Source: Corythucha ciliata (Eukaryota > Arthropoda > Insecta > Hemiptera > Tingidae). Taken from it: a stretch of 64,000 bases of DNA. Under the pieces are notes generated by a model. The model saw nothing but the letters and a program-made list of their open reading frames with translations, was not told the origin of the DNA and did not search any database. The position numbers and the translations under genes are program-made. How positions within the stretch are numbered: position 1 is the stretch's first letter; each line of letters opens with the position of its first letter. Shown here one piece after another: positions 11,801 to 23,479 of this stretch. The DNA lies in the NCBI GenBank assembly GCA_038030265.1, contig CM075939.1, positions 13,311,253 through 13,375,252 of the forward strand, in the 5' to 3' direction.

Positions 11801-12040
11801 ACTAGTACAAACAAGAGCGTACAGCCAAGATGGGGCGATCTCGAAACCAAAAGCTGAAGGTACTCGGAAACCATCAACCTATACCACTTCAAATTGTCTA
11901 ATTAGCAATAAAACTGAACATTTTGCCCTTAAAAAACACTAAATCCTGAAATTTCGCCCGTGAGAATTGGCAATTTTTCGTAGAGATGCTGTCAATTTTT
12001 TCAAAAAACACACAAAAAAAATGGCAAATATGCTTGAAAA
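8859..12040. other. Intronic stretch, no gene
   Basis: AT-rich with long homopolymers: T18 near 9427 and a G run near 10948-10960. A small hairpin at 11590-11623 pairs GGGTAACCCTAT with ATAGGGGGTTACCC. No conserved protein segment or RNA gene was recognised on either strand. Confidence 0.5.
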
Positions 12041-12620
12041 GTGGCAATTTCCGGACCATCAAACCTCTATTTTCCCAAAATTGCAATTGTCGAGCTTTTT
12101 CTGGGGGTTCATTTATTTTTTATTGGAACCCACCCGGGCTAGCCATATCCCAACTACACCCAAACCCTGGCAAATATTGCCACGAAATTATATCTCTCTG
12201 AAATATTCTCGAAATTACGAGTCATAATTGTCAGTGACCGCGGAAACCGGTCTAGCCCGGAACCACGATTCTGACGGACAAGCTTCAAAAGTGCAACATT
12301 TCATAGCTAAATATCTGCTAAATTTGAAGTTTTCTGGCTTTGTATTCATGAGATTTCAAGTTTCAGGTGGTTTCAGCGAAATCACGGGGTTCATGTGGCC
12401 GCATGACGAATAAAAACCCACGAAATTGAAAGTTTTCTGACGGATATTTCGGTGACTGATACTTCGGAACTTGAGCTGCGTTTCGATCCAAAACAATTGG
12501 AACGACTGATTTGAAGCTTAAGTTCGACGGCTATGAACACGGGCCTTAATTCCTGCAAAAATGCAAGTTTCGGGGTTTTCATTTTAATGACATTTGCAAA
12601 GTTTCCTGGTTAAATATGGC
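12040..12620. repeat. Degenerate GAAATT/AGTTTC-type repeat, copy 1
   Basis: Irregular repetition of CGAAATT then GAAAGTTTTC- or TTTCAGGT-like phrases at about 30-50 bp spacing, preceded by GGGCTAGCC. The same vocabulary recurs at 21230-21680 and 23480-23900. It is a dispersed family of uncertain class. Confidence 0.5.
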
Positions 12621-12739
12621 CGTGAATCGCAAGTTTACAATAGTTTTTGTATGTTTGGACGCCTCATTTGCCGTATATGTACCCTCAACTTATGTCTCAA
12701 GCACGCGTCTCCTCGCCGATCCTGTGCAACCCCCCCTCC

Positions 12740-13610
12740 GTCTAAACCCGAAAATTAGCGCTTTACGTCAATTTTCTACGCGTCAGGAATTTTTATACAT
12801 TTTTATCCGCGAGACTTGCCCTTAGAACAGCGTGATTTCTCATAGCGGTTTCCATTTTGCACGAAAATCGGCTATATGGAGTATTAAAAACATAAGCAAA
12901 TGGATAAGACGGGTGGAAAGAAACTGCTCCGGAGCAGAATTTCACGCAAATGGAAAACGCTACCAATTCTATAGCCGCAAAGTTGCGCGAAACCACGAAT
13001 GCGGGCGTGTTTTCCAACATTTTAGCCGCAAATAAGTGCCCTTTTCATCTATAACAGCCGTGAAGAGCGATTTTTCACGATCTTAGCTAGGGATTTACGT
13101 TTTTTATCAACATTTCCTGACTGATTTCGGCTCCTAGCCCCCCCCCCCCCCCGAGAATTAACGTTAAATTTTAGAACCAGACTTGCCACTAATAAGTGCA
13201 TTTTATTAATTATAGCCGCAAATGAGCGATTTTTATTAATGTTGGACGCGAATAGAGATTTTTCCAAAACAATCACGAATAAGTACTATTTTTTTTTACT
13301 ATTTTTTTCTTAAATTAGCGCTTTTTCTAAACTTTTAACCGCGTATTTGCCCCAAAACAGCACACTGCGGTGCGATCTCTCAATTTAAACCGCCTGAGAA
13401 CCTTCAGAAAACGGAGGATTAGAGTTTGTTTATTTCAAGCTTAGACGTGAAAATAGCGAATAGCGAAGTTGCCTTTAAACACCACGAATTAGTGTTTTCC
13501 TCAAGGTTATCGTCAAACTAGCACTTTTTATCAATGTTAGCTTTAGAGGAAAATATAACCGTTTTCTTTTCTCTCTCTCAAAAACCAAATTAATTTTGCG
13601 ATGTTTCGCA
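12740..13610 (+). repeat. Degenerate ~30-bp minisatellite, T-rich forward (array 3), interrupted by a MITE
   Basis: Units such as AAAATTAGCGCTTTACGTCA and ATTTTAGCCGCAAATAAG are diverged from arrays 1 and 2. The palindromic MITE at 12843-12962 is inserted in it. A C15 tract lies at about 13138-13152. Confidence 0.65.
12843..12962. mobile_element. Palindromic MITE, TAGCGTTTTCC family, copy 1
   Basis: Left end TAGCGGTTTCCATTTTGCAC and right end GCAAATGGAAAACGCTA form terminal inverted repeats. Inside the right arm are GACGGGTGGAAA and GAGCAGAATTTCACGC, shared with the copy at 41948. Confidence 0.75.
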
Positions 13611-13689
13611 GGGTTGGCCGGCCCCCTGAAAAATGACTAAATTACGGATTTCACGGCAAGTGCACAGCAAATAGATGGGAGAGTGTCAA

Positions 13690-14330
13690 TAATCCTGACA
13701 TGTGAAAAAGCGCTAATTCGCAGTTTCTCAATGCAATAACTGGCATTCTAAAACCGATAAAAACAATAATATTCGGGGTTAAAATTGAGAAAACTGGCTA
13801 ATTCACGTCTGAAATTGAAAAAAACAATCGCTAAATCTCGGATAGAAGTGCAGAAAAGGCGCTAATTGGCGCCTGAAATTTGCAAAAAATCGCTAATTAG
13901 ACGGTTGAAGCGTAGAAAATGATCTAATTCAAGGCTAAAATTACGAAAACGCCAATTCGCGGCTTTAATAGCAGCGTCCGTCCGTTGCATTCGTGGCTAA
14001 AATTAAGAAAAAACGCTAATTCGCGGATAAAATCGCCTGTTACAGGGGCTAAAATCACGACAATCGTTGATTCGCGACTAATATCGGGAAAATCGTCAAA
14101 GAAAAAGCGCTAATTCATGGGTAAAATTGAGAAAAGGCAGGAATGCGCGGTTAAAATGGAGAAAAACTTTAATTCTGATATAGAAAGATCGCTTTTAGCG
14201 GCTGAAATTAGGACAAATTCCTAATTTAAGGCTTAAATAATGGAAAAATTGCTAACTCACGGATGAAGTTGAGAAAATGGCAGGTCATGGTTTTTCGAGG
14301 CAATTTCGTGTCTCAGAAAAAAAAAGAAAA
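13690..14330 (-). repeat. Degenerate ~30-bp minisatellite, reverse orientation (array 4)
   Basis: Reverse complement of the array 1 unit: GCTAATTCGCGG then CTAAAATTGAGAAAA, repeated with variation. It lies close to forward arrays at 12740-13610 and 14690-15480, giving inverted arrangements. Confidence 0.8.
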
Positions 14331-14513
14331 GAAAGTCGCTAATTCGCCTCAAAAATCGAGAACTCAGGTGGGCCTCCCGTACTCGCCCCCCCCCCCTTAA
14401 CGTTTGGACACAACACTTTGACCTTTTAGCAAAAGGCCTTGACGCTCTGAATAAAATGCACTGGGGGGGGGGGGGGCTGTTCAATGGCGTCAAAACATTA
14501 GGAACCGACAGTA

Positions 14514-14550
14514 GTGTTTTCCATTTGCACAAAAATGTGCTCTGGGGCAA
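14514..14550. mobile_element. Fragment of the TAGCGTTTTCC MITE family
   Basis: GTGTTTTCCATTTGCAC followed by AAAAATGTGCTC matches one terminal repeat of the copies at 12843 and 41948. The second arm is absent. Confidence 0.45.
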
Positions 14551-14689
14551 CTCATTGCAATGCCGGCCTTAAGACATTTGGCGCCTCAGGGCGAATTTTT
14601 CCCCAGCACCGTCCCCCATGAAGATGCCTCAGGAGCCGCTAATTAGCGTCTCCCGTGGGTGGGGGGGGGGGTCATAACATCTTCTAAAT

Positions 14690-15480
14690 TTCATCGGTGA
14701 ATTAGCGATTTGCCTCCATTTCAGCCACGAATGAGGGATTTGCTTCCATTTTAGCTGCGAATTAGCGATTTATCTTGCAATGAATTTGTGTTTTTCCTGA
14801 TTTTAGCCGCTAATGAGGTATTTTTACCAATTTTACCCGTGAATTAGCGCTACTTTCTGATGTTAGCCACGCAGTTGGCTTCGGAAAACGCGACTTTCCG
14901 TTTTTACTCAGTTCATTAGCATAATTATGTTGTATATTTAACTTCCTAAATGGCCATTTATCTTTATTTTAGTCGAGAATTAGAGCGTATTAACTAATTT
15001 TAATCTCCTAGCGAACCACGAATTAGTTTTTCCCAATTTTTGTCGCGAATGAACATTTTTTCGGGATTTTATTCTCAAATTACCGCATTTTCCACATTTA
15101 TCCATGGATTAGCGTTTTTGTTCCCTCTCACTCTCGAAGTTACCTTCAGAAGCCGCTAATTAGCGTTTTCTCTGTTCTAACCGCGAATTAGCGTATTTTC
15201 CACACTTCAGCGCTTATTCTCAACTTTAACGGTGATTTAGCGATCTGTTCAAATAGCTGGGAATTAGCGATTTTCTCCACTGAATTCATGATTTTATCCG
15301 AGAGCGATTTCCCCCAATTTTATCATTTTTATAATTAGCACTTTTTTTTTAACTTTCCCCGCGAAATAGCACTTTTTTTCGCGTTTAGCCATGAATTGGC
15401 GCTTTTTTCAGATTGATCCACGAACTTGCGTTCTGAATAACATTTTTCATTCCCAAATTACCGTCATTTTCAATTTTAGC
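14690..15480 (+). repeat. Degenerate ~30-bp minisatellite, T-rich forward (array 5)
   Basis: Units such as TTTTAGCTGCGAATTAGCG and ATTTTACCCGTGAATTAGCG. It is preceded by a run of about 10 G near 14661. The conserved left and right end modules of the hAT copies were not found. Confidence 0.8.
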
Positions 15481-15639
15481 CTGCATCAAGTGGGCACTTT
15501 GCGGGGATTAGCCGACCACGAGGAGGCGCGAATCTGGAGCGTTTTTGCACAAAAATCCGAGGGGCGCCAAAATCCAACATTAAAAATGATAATTTGCCAC
15601 TGATAGGCCACCAGTGGACCATTGTAAAAGGCTCAGCGG

Positions 15640-15810
15640 GCCACTTCTTGGCCCACAAAAAGTTTGAACCACAGAAAGCAGCAACCCAAGCCGAATTGCG
15701 CAGAATGCGCAAATAACAAAACGCTCCAACCACAAAAAGTTCAGGCCACAAAAAACTTAAACCGCGAAAAGCCCTGATCACAGAAAAAGTGAACCACAAA
15801 AACACCCTTC
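15640..15810. repeat. Imperfect AACCACAAAAAG-type short tandem repeat
   Basis: Phrases such as GGCCCACAAAAAGTTTGAAC, CCAACCACAAAAAGTTC and GAACCACAAAAAC recur at roughly 18-22 bp. The vocabulary resembles the 17-bp minisatellite at 19586-19965. AATGAAATGCACTAAAAAT at about 15855-15875 is shared with the foldback arm near 58400. Confidence 0.5.
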
Positions 15811-16054
15811 ACGTTCAGTTTTAAAAAAGTATCTGAAAGGTGAAAAATAGAAACAATGAAATGCACTAAAAATCGGGTGATCAAACGAACGGGACGATTT
15901 TCATTAATTATTCTCACTTCACGGATCGGGCCTGGTTCCCGCGCATCTTCATTCCAAGAATAAAACTAGCCCTATCCGTTTGTCGTCCGGAGCTAACCTT
16001 CTATTATTTTTTCGCGCTATTTCACACGGCAGCCCGGGAGGTTACACAATTTCG

Positions 16055-16235
16055 TGTTGCTCGGAGTAGTCCGGGACGACAAACCTATTATTATAATGTC
16101 CAATCTCAATTTGTTTGTTTTTTTTAGAAATGTAGAACATAATCCGGGACAAAATACGTCCCGGGATGACCGTGCTCGGGACGCAGGGGCAAAATTAGCC
16201 AAACCGGCTAAGGGACGGTTGGCAACCCTATGTAA
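16055..16235. repeat. CCGGGAC-rich transposon-like remnant
   Basis: CCGGGAC/GTCCCGG words occur in both orientations (16069, 16144, 16159, 16176) and the segment ends GGGACGGTTGGCAACCCTA. Sequences of the type GGGTTGCCAACCGTCCC are a frequent transposon-end motif in animals. The class cannot be assigned here. Confidence 0.35.
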
Positions 16236-16239
16236 CGTG

Positions 16240-19035
16240 TGATTTTCCAGCCCCTCACCATTGATCCCTGACAAACTGGACGTTACAACGAGCAATTAAA
16301 TATCTTGTGAATTAATCACTTGTTGTTCGTTCACAAGGTAATAAAAAAAAAAGTAATTTAATTGAAACATGGGGAAGTCAAAATCAGTAATTAAAGATGC
16401 GCTCAATTGCTGAGCCCCGAATTCGATGAGATCAATCTCAATATTTTTTTTTTTTCTAGAGAAACTGTGGTGTCAGTATAATAAATGGTTTTGCACTTTT
16501 TCTCCCATCCCCTCTACCTCGCAATTCTTCTTTTTTCCTATTTTGATTGATTATTATTTATGAGTCTCGCCATCATCATGCAAGCTGATTTTTTTTTTTC
16601 ATTAGCTCCCTTTTATAAATTTTAAATCAGCCGGGCTCTCTTTGCAAACCGCTGAGAAAGTTTTGGGGTCATAGTAATATAACGTTGATTGGGACTTTTT
16701 CTTCTTTAAACGGACACCTGTGGTTGAGATTACTGGGCACCCTATAGAAACAACCGTGAATAAGTTGAGCGAAACTTGCTTGCTAGCGTTATTTTATATC
16801 TTGTCGATGTAAATTCTGGAAAATTAATAAGTAGGCGGAGAGGAGCAATTAATGTTTTTCAACTGGTAATGAGGGATTTTAATGGCGTGAAACTTTTTAG
16901 TACGCAATATAACTTAGCGCCCTCTCCCCCCAGGCGATACATTTTTTTTCAAATGAACTCGCTTGGGCGTATAGTGATAGCGCCATTAATTGTGGCGCGG
17001 GCGTTGATTGGAGGCCCCTCAGGGCGACTTTATGCGGTGGACACGAATTTTTAGTCATGTTATGAAATTAATGAATTGGCGCTCAGCCAGAAAGGTTGTC
17101 TCATCGTCGTTTCAATAAAATATTATACTTGATGTGGTTGCTGCGGTGGATGGCCGTAAATATTTAACAACTTAAAAATAAAAAAAATAGGGCTCTCGAG
17201 GCGATCTATATTACGCAAAGAGTCGCTCATATGCTTTCATGGTTATATGTATAGTGCCTATTAAAGAAAAATTGACGTTGAACTTTATTATTTATGGCTA
17301 TGAACGCGTGAACGTTTAGCACATTTTTAATGAATTTTTCGCTCAGCTGTTCGTTAATGCAACGATCCCTATTGCACGATCCCTATGTATTATTAATTCA
17401 TTATGGGTGCAGTTGGCTGATTCACCATGTAAAAATAACTTAAATTTAAAATCAATACTACGACTGATTTAAAAAGATTCCACCAAGCATAAAACAACGC
17501 AAGCTCGAAATGGTGGAGTGCCGCCTCCAGGAAACTCCCCTAATTGAACGGCCGCCAATCAGGGCGGCACTCCCGGTGGCGGCGGGATTGCATTTCCTAA
17601 AGGAGAAAAGCACTCAGTTCTCTTTTCTAAAAACCTCCTGTCGGAACGTATTCTCCTGTTCCGAACGCACCTGTCGCCAACGCTTGTCGTTCCCAAGGGA
17701 CTTGCTACACCTGTTTTTCCTCTCTCTCTCGCCTCACCTTTCCCACTGTGTCTCACCTTGCAGGTTACATTTCTCTCACTAGAGAAACACGGTGAATCAT
17801 TCGAATTGACATGCGAGTCAAAGTTGAAGATAAGTTCCAGCTTCGAAGCAAAGGACTCGGTTAGCTGTTATAACTATTAATTCAAAATTCAAGAAAGATT
17901 GCGATAAAGTCCGTGGGAATGGCAAGATTTCGGAAGCCGCTGTATGAGTTAACACGCGTTTGCGGACGGGAGAAATGACATTCTAAACGCCTATAGGCCG
18001 TCAAAATCTTGAAAATCAGTGGAAGGGGGAACTGAAACTGATATTAGAAATCGTGACCATCAGATCACTTGATGCGCCTATTATATTGAGCTGAATTTGA
18101 ATAGTATCTTCGTGTATGCTTATTCGACTAAGTTTCTGGTCAGTGTACCGTCAAACAACAAAAAAGTCAACCGAGTCGTGCAATGCAGTCGAAAAATTCA
18201 GAACGTTCAAACTCTGATCCTGGGGACTTGTGCTGCTTCTAGCACAGCCTCACCCAGCAAATTCTCTAAAATACAAGGAATCATTTTCGTTAGAATCTAC
18301 ATTTTTCGTTATAACTTCAGCTTCTTCAGATTTGTTGCTCCTCTTTAAAGTGCTATTGTAAAGAAAACAAAACGTGGTTGTTTACTCGCATCAGCTCTTA
18401 AAACTCACACCCAAGCTCTATTTAAAACTCCATAAAATTAAACAAACGCGTTTTTTTTTTTCTTCAACATTCTGTGCAGCTCAAGACGATGAAGCTTCCA
18501 ATTATTATAAAAAAGGGAATCTAAAAATAGCTCGTTTGATTTCAGCTTTTAATATTTTCAAGGACGCCTACTTCTTCTGACTTTACTTCTTTTTATTAAA
18601 AAACCTATCTCCAGTTATTTCTTTGTTTTCTTTGCGCCTGTATTAAACGCTTATTGCCGAACCACTTCGATAACATTAATTACTCTTTCATGGTATTAAC
18701 GACAAAGTGCGAACAAAAAAGTTTATCCATGCTGGTTATCGCAATTTTCCTTTCCCATTCATTTTTAACAAATCTTTATTAATCATTCCTCCTTCGCATT
18801 TTCATTCATCCTTTCTCTCTCTTTCTCTCTCTCTTTTTTTTTTTTTTTCTTCTTTTTTTTATGACCCCCCCCCTTTTTTTCTCCACCCCTTCCCCTTGCC
18901 CCAAACAAAAGTGAGTTTCTTTGACGCTATCTAGCATTTTGAAGGATAGAAGGAATGAAAGAGCTTTTTGAATGAATCGATAGAGGACGTTGAAATGAAA
19001 AATCACGACTTGATAGGTTGATACCTTGGATTGCT
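16240..19035. other. Intronic stretch with one CpG-rich block
   Basis: No gene recognised. At 17510-17600 a CpG-rich block contains CCGCCAATCAGGGCGG, a CCAAT box next to a GC box. A 10-bp inverted repeat (GAGTGCCGCC / GGCGGCACTC) flanks it. It could be regulatory or an old transposon piece. The rest is AT-rich with CT/T-rich runs at 18806-18870. Confidence 0.35.
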
Positions 19036-20010
19036 TTTTAGAGCAGTGGTTCTCAACCTTTTCACGGTCATCCCCCCCCCCACCATGAGCCTTTGTTGCC
19101 CCCCGCCCCATGGCATTGTATTAAGTTGTTTTTTTTCAAACAGACATGTTAAAGACTCGAAACCCCAAAACGAAGAAATGCTTCGATTTCGGTCAAACCA
19201 GCATAATGTTACGAAGGGATCTACTAATAGCCTGTCTTTCTCAGTACGACGCACCCGTTTTTGGCCAATTGCGGATGATTTCAGAACGTATAAAGGCAGT
19301 GGTCACGTAATCGAAGACTCGAAAGTGCAACGAAGAGCCTCCACGCCCGCGGACCATGGTTGGCCATCTCTAAGAGTCGTGAAAATTGACCGAATTGGCA
19401 AGGCCAAACACTCATTTTTGACCACTTTTAGGGGCAATGACAGACCCCTTTGGTGCATTTTGATCGAGACCTACGAACCAAGGCCGTGGAGAGAACATTC
19501 CAGCCCAGAGACGAAACACAATATGAGGCCTTTTCACCTGGGTGATTAACAGACCCAGTGTTACCCAAGGCTTCTTTCTCGAAAGGCCTACATCCAACCA
19601 CAGAAAATCTCCAATCGCAGTAATCGTCCAACCACAGCCATGGTTCAACCCCAGCGAAGCTGTAAGCACAGTAGAACCTCCAATGTTTTTTTTCTTTTTA
19701 GAACCTCCAACGTCAGCCGCGTCTCAAGCACAAAGAAGGCCCAGCCACATCAAAGGTGAAACCAAAGCCAAGGTCCAGCCGCAGGAAATATCCAACCGCA
19801 GCAATGGTCAAACCACAGCAAAGGTCCAACCACAGCAAAGGTCCAACCACAGCAAAGGTCTCAAACACAGCAAAGGTCCAACCACTGCAGAGCTCTCAAC
19901 CTCACGAAAGGTCCAATCATAGCAAAGGTTCAACTACAGCAAAGCTCCAACCACAGCAAAAGTCCCTAGGGGGGGGGGCGCCCCCCAGGTTTAGAATCAC
20001 TGCTTTAGGG
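19036..20010. mobile_element. Non-autonomous hAT element, 959 bp, with imperfect 8-bp target duplication
   Basis: The element spans 19044-20002. The left end CAGTGGTTCTCAACC and the right end, read in reverse complement, CAGTGATTCTAAACC match the widespread hAT (Charlie/MER5-type) terminal consensus. Both are followed by a C/G-rich stretch. Flanking octamers TTTTAGAG (19036-19043) and CTTTAGGG (20003-20010) agree at 6 of 8 positions and keep the hAT-like central TTTAG. No transposase motifs are visible; the 172-codon frame inside is not recognisable. About 380 bp of the body is a 17-bp minisatellite. Confidence 0.85.
19586..19965 (+). repeat. 17-bp minisatellite inside the hAT element
   Basis: The repeated unit is about AAAGGTCCAACCACAGC, near-perfect at 19810-19880 and more diverged towards both ends. 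17 is not a multiple of three, so all frames are read in turn. This explains the Gln/Lys/Thr-rich translations in several frames. Confidence 0.85.
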
Positions 20011-20940
20011 GATGGAGGCAGATCAGTGGCGTATGCACGTAGGGCAAAAACCTCTAGTTTGTCTGATTTAATTCATTATTGTGTCGACTATACTTGAATA
20101 GAAATCACGTTTATTCATTATCAAGTTTAAAATAACTGACTTATTACAACAAGATCACTCTTTTAAGAAACTAGTTGATCTTTTAAATTAACCGATTAAA
20201 CTAAATGACAGCTGTAAAAATCGACTTGGCCCCTCCTCACCATCATTTACCCTGTATCTAGGCTCACCGTTTGCCTTTTTCTCTCTTAATTTTATAATAT
20301 CGATACGCGAATTGGCAATCATTAATCAGATGAAGCAAAGGGCATTCGTATCCGAAAGAGTGAGAAGGAGAATTGATCGGTTTAACCGTTTAAAAGGATT
20401 GTAAGTAGTCGGGAGTTTAAAAGATTTATACAACAAGTTTTTCATGTAGTCAACCCCCCTCCCCTCTTCGCTCATTAACCACTGTGCAAATCTCGAGGAC
20501 CCCACTCCGTATATGAGATCGATCAAATTAATGGCGCTCGTTCACCAGTTATTCGCTTCTTGCTTCCCCCCTCCCTACCACATATCATTTTTATTTTGAC
20601 GAGCAGCTTCCAAACTACCCTCTCGTGATTCCATTAAGGTTTTTTTTACCTAATCCAATTTTTATCTTAATTTATTCGCGCTTTAAAAGAATTCGAGTGT
20701 ATCGCTTATTATTCGAGGATGAAGGAATCAATTTTTCTTTCTCTCCCCCTCTCCCCCAACAACACCATCGGCCGATGATTTCAACTTTATTTTAATTTTT
20801 CGCGCTTTCAAAGTGTTTCACATTGTGTCAAACATAGGCAGCTTTCGAATCACCTCCTTCGATGAACACATGAATCAATTCGCGGCAAAGGCGTGGCCAG
20901 TAGAGGGCAGGTGGGCTGTTCGAAAAAAAAAAAAGAGATC
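20011..20940. other. Intronic stretch, no gene
   Basis: AT-rich sequence. A transposon-end-like CAGTGGCGTATGCACGTAGG lies at about 20023, just outside the hAT element. A single TATCGATA octamer lies at 20298. Nothing else was recognised. Confidence 0.45.
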
Positions 20941-21200
20941 GAGAAAAAGCTCTCATCCACAGCTAAAGTTTAGAAAACGCCAATTCTCGGGTTAAAATTG
21001 AGAGAACGCTAATTCGCGGTTTTTGGAGGCAACTTCGGCTAGAGAAAAAGGGTTGATTTATTGCGAAAAGTGCGGGGGGGAAATGGCTAATTCGCGCCGA
21101 AATTGTGAAATGCGCTAATGTGTTGTTTTTGGGTTGAGTCCGCGGCTGAAATTTAAAAAAAAAAAACACTAATTACACGCTAACATAGAGGTAGAATTAG
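20940..21200 (-). repeat. Degenerate ~30-bp minisatellite, reverse orientation (array 6)
   Basis: Short array of the reverse-complement unit, for example GTTAAAATTGAGAGAACGC then TAATTCGCGG. Confidence 0.65.
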
Positions 21201-21229
21201 GAAAAATAGCCGCAGAATGGCATCATTCG

Positions 21230-21680
21230 GAGCAGAATATTAGCGAAATTGTCAGTTTCGGGTTGCAAATTTATTGTACTAGCCTTCTCGAAATTTCTGC
21301 AAGTTTCGTTTTTTTTTTGTTTTTTTTTTGAAGTCTCGGACACAGGGGCTGGCCAGCCCCAACAACAGCACCAAAAGCATGACAAATATTATCCATGGAA
21401 TCACATCGAAGCTAAAAATCCACGGAATTGCCCAGTTTCAGGTCTAATTATCATACATGATAGTTTGCCATGCCATGTTGATTGGGTGACATTGATAGTT
21501 TGCTGAATTTTTGCTCGCAAATTTGCCAGTTTCAGGTCTTTACTTCCGCGAAATTTTCAGTTTCGGTGATCTTTCCTAAGTGACCGGGGGACCCATGGCT
21601 GGCCGGCCCCGACGACAGTGCTCAAAGTCTTCTGATGAATAGCCAAAAAATTCGAATTTTTCAGGCTGAATAATAACAGG
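21230..21680. repeat. Degenerate GAAATT/AGTTTC-type repeat, copy 2
   Basis: GCGAAATTGTCAGTTTCGGG, GCCCAGTTTCAGGTCTAATT and CGCGAAATTTTCAGTTTCGG recur. Two GGCTGGCC(A/G)GCCCC-type words occur at about 21347 and 21597. These words are shared with copies 1 and 3. Confidence 0.55.
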
Positions 21681-22369
21681 AGTTTTCCTGAGATTTCCTT
21701 TGTCAACGACATCGTTTGTTTATGTTCCTGTTTCTATTTCTGTTTCTGTTTATGATGACGAAGACGTTGAAACTCCCAATATCGTTAGTAGCCTTTGGGC
21801 CGCAGGGGTTACAGGAGCTATGTACGCTGCAGTGACCCTTCCGTACTTGCCCTTCTGATTCTAGCTTATGGGCGATTAAGCCACGACAGAGGCTAGCTGT
21901 TCAAGATGGACCCGAATTTGAAAAATGTACCCATTATAGGAAGGCAAAAGCTTATAATTTCCTTTTCCGGAACTGGCCTGAAAGCTCCGGACGAGAACCC
22001 CGTCGCCAACCCGATACTCCCTCGGTTTTTTAACAACATTTTTAATCGTATGGGTTGTGAGACAATATCACTATTTAAAGTTCTGTTTTATTACGTTGTC
22101 TGAGTGATGGAGGAATAATTTTACTTTAAATCGAATAAATAGAACTCCAGACTCCATCACGCGCATGTCAACTTAGGACCGTAGCCCACCAAACGTTACC
22201 AAACTCCATACTGGGTACCCACAAATCCCAGAAAATAAAAGAATAAAACTCCCTCCGAAGCGTAGTAGCTTGCGATGTATGAGTGTAAGAGTCCTTGGTA
22301 AGGGGGGGGGGGTTAACATAGTTTACTCACGAACATGGACTGGAGTACAAGGACGTCTCGGGGAAGTGC

Positions 22370-22870
22370 AAATTCCGAGTGCGCTAACATTCGGGCTAAA
22401 ATCCAGAAAACGATCTAATTCACGGCTAAAATGAAGAAAAAAAGCTAAATCGCGCGTGATTCGCGAGTAAAATTGAGAAAAAAACTGATTCGCGGCTGAA
22501 ACTGAGGAAGAGTTCAAATTCACGGCTAAAGAGAAACTGTGCTAATTCGCGGCTGAAGAACAATAAAAAGTATACTTTGTACCCGGTTCGAGTCGGCGGA
22601 CAAAATTTCAGAAAACAAACGCTATTATTCGTGGCTGAAAATTGCGAAAAATTTTTCGTTCGTGGCTATTGGCGGGCTAAAAAGCGCTCATTCAGGGGTA
22701 AAATTGTGAAAAACGCACATTCTAAGCTGGAATTGCGAAAAAGCTTTCATTCATGCGGTTACAATGAGAAAAAACACAGCAGCAGGAAATGAGAGAAAAT
22801 ACTGAATTGGCAGGTGCCGATAAAATCCACCCACTCGACGCTAGAATTAAGAAAAAGCTTTCAAGGTACA
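22370..22870 (-). repeat. Degenerate ~30-bp minisatellite, reverse orientation (array 7)
   Basis: Units such as CTAATTCACGGCTAAAATGA and GCTAATTCGCGGCTGAAG. A run of about 10 G at 22302 precedes it. Confidence 0.8.
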
Positions 22871-23479
22871 TTCAAGGTATGCCGGGAAATGTACCTATAA
22901 TTATATGTATCTTCATATGTCCCTTCGCCTTGAATTTTTGTTTATTTTGGCCCAGGGGCCCGCACAGTTTTAACCCTCGCTTTACCAAGAGGGGGATGTT
23001 TTTCCCGCACTTCCGAATATTCGCTATAATTTCGTTAATATTGATGGAAAAAAATCACAAAAAATCATATCTTCCTGAAAAAGTGTGATGAATCTATCAG
23101 ATCTGCAGTCTATCAAGAGAATTATCTCATTATTTCTAAGAAAAAACTGTTAAGGCCAATAAAGCCCTCTGGTCCCTCACGAATCAGTCAATCATTTTTG
23201 CTAATGCATGCATGTTTTTTTAATGGAATTGCAAACTAATTCAGTCGAAAAAAAGTAACATGCATTTTTATTCACGTGGTATCCTCCACCCCGAAAGGCA
23301 TAATATTTTGAAATTAGCAAGCTCCCTTTATCTAGTTCCCCCTTCACTCCTCAAATCCATATATATTTATTTGTGAGTTTGCAAAGATCACATTTCCACA
23401 CGATACTTATTGAGTCAGTTTCATGATGTTGTGTGCTCTCATGTTTGTTTTGTGAGTTTTTGTGTTTCGATCCTAATTA

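Noticed and set aside
17559..17756. 65-codon minus-strand frame, Arg-rich
   Set aside because: Explained by the CpG-rich and CT-rich composition. No splice context or similarity.
19031..19549. 172-codon plus-strand frame inside the hAT element
   Set aside because: Shows no hAT transposase motifs. It begins in the terminal repeat and spans non-coding element DNA.
20020..20045. CAGTGGCGTATGCACGTAGG as the end of another transposon
   Set aside because: A similar motif occurs in reverse near 53617, but no partner end or target duplication was found.
19756..20097. Gln/Lys/Thr-rich frames
   Set aside because: Translations of the 17-bp minisatellite, in which several frames look protein-like.
20298..20305. 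Perfect TATCGATA (DREF-type) site
   Set aside because: One such octamer is expected by chance in a window of this size, and there is no promoter context.
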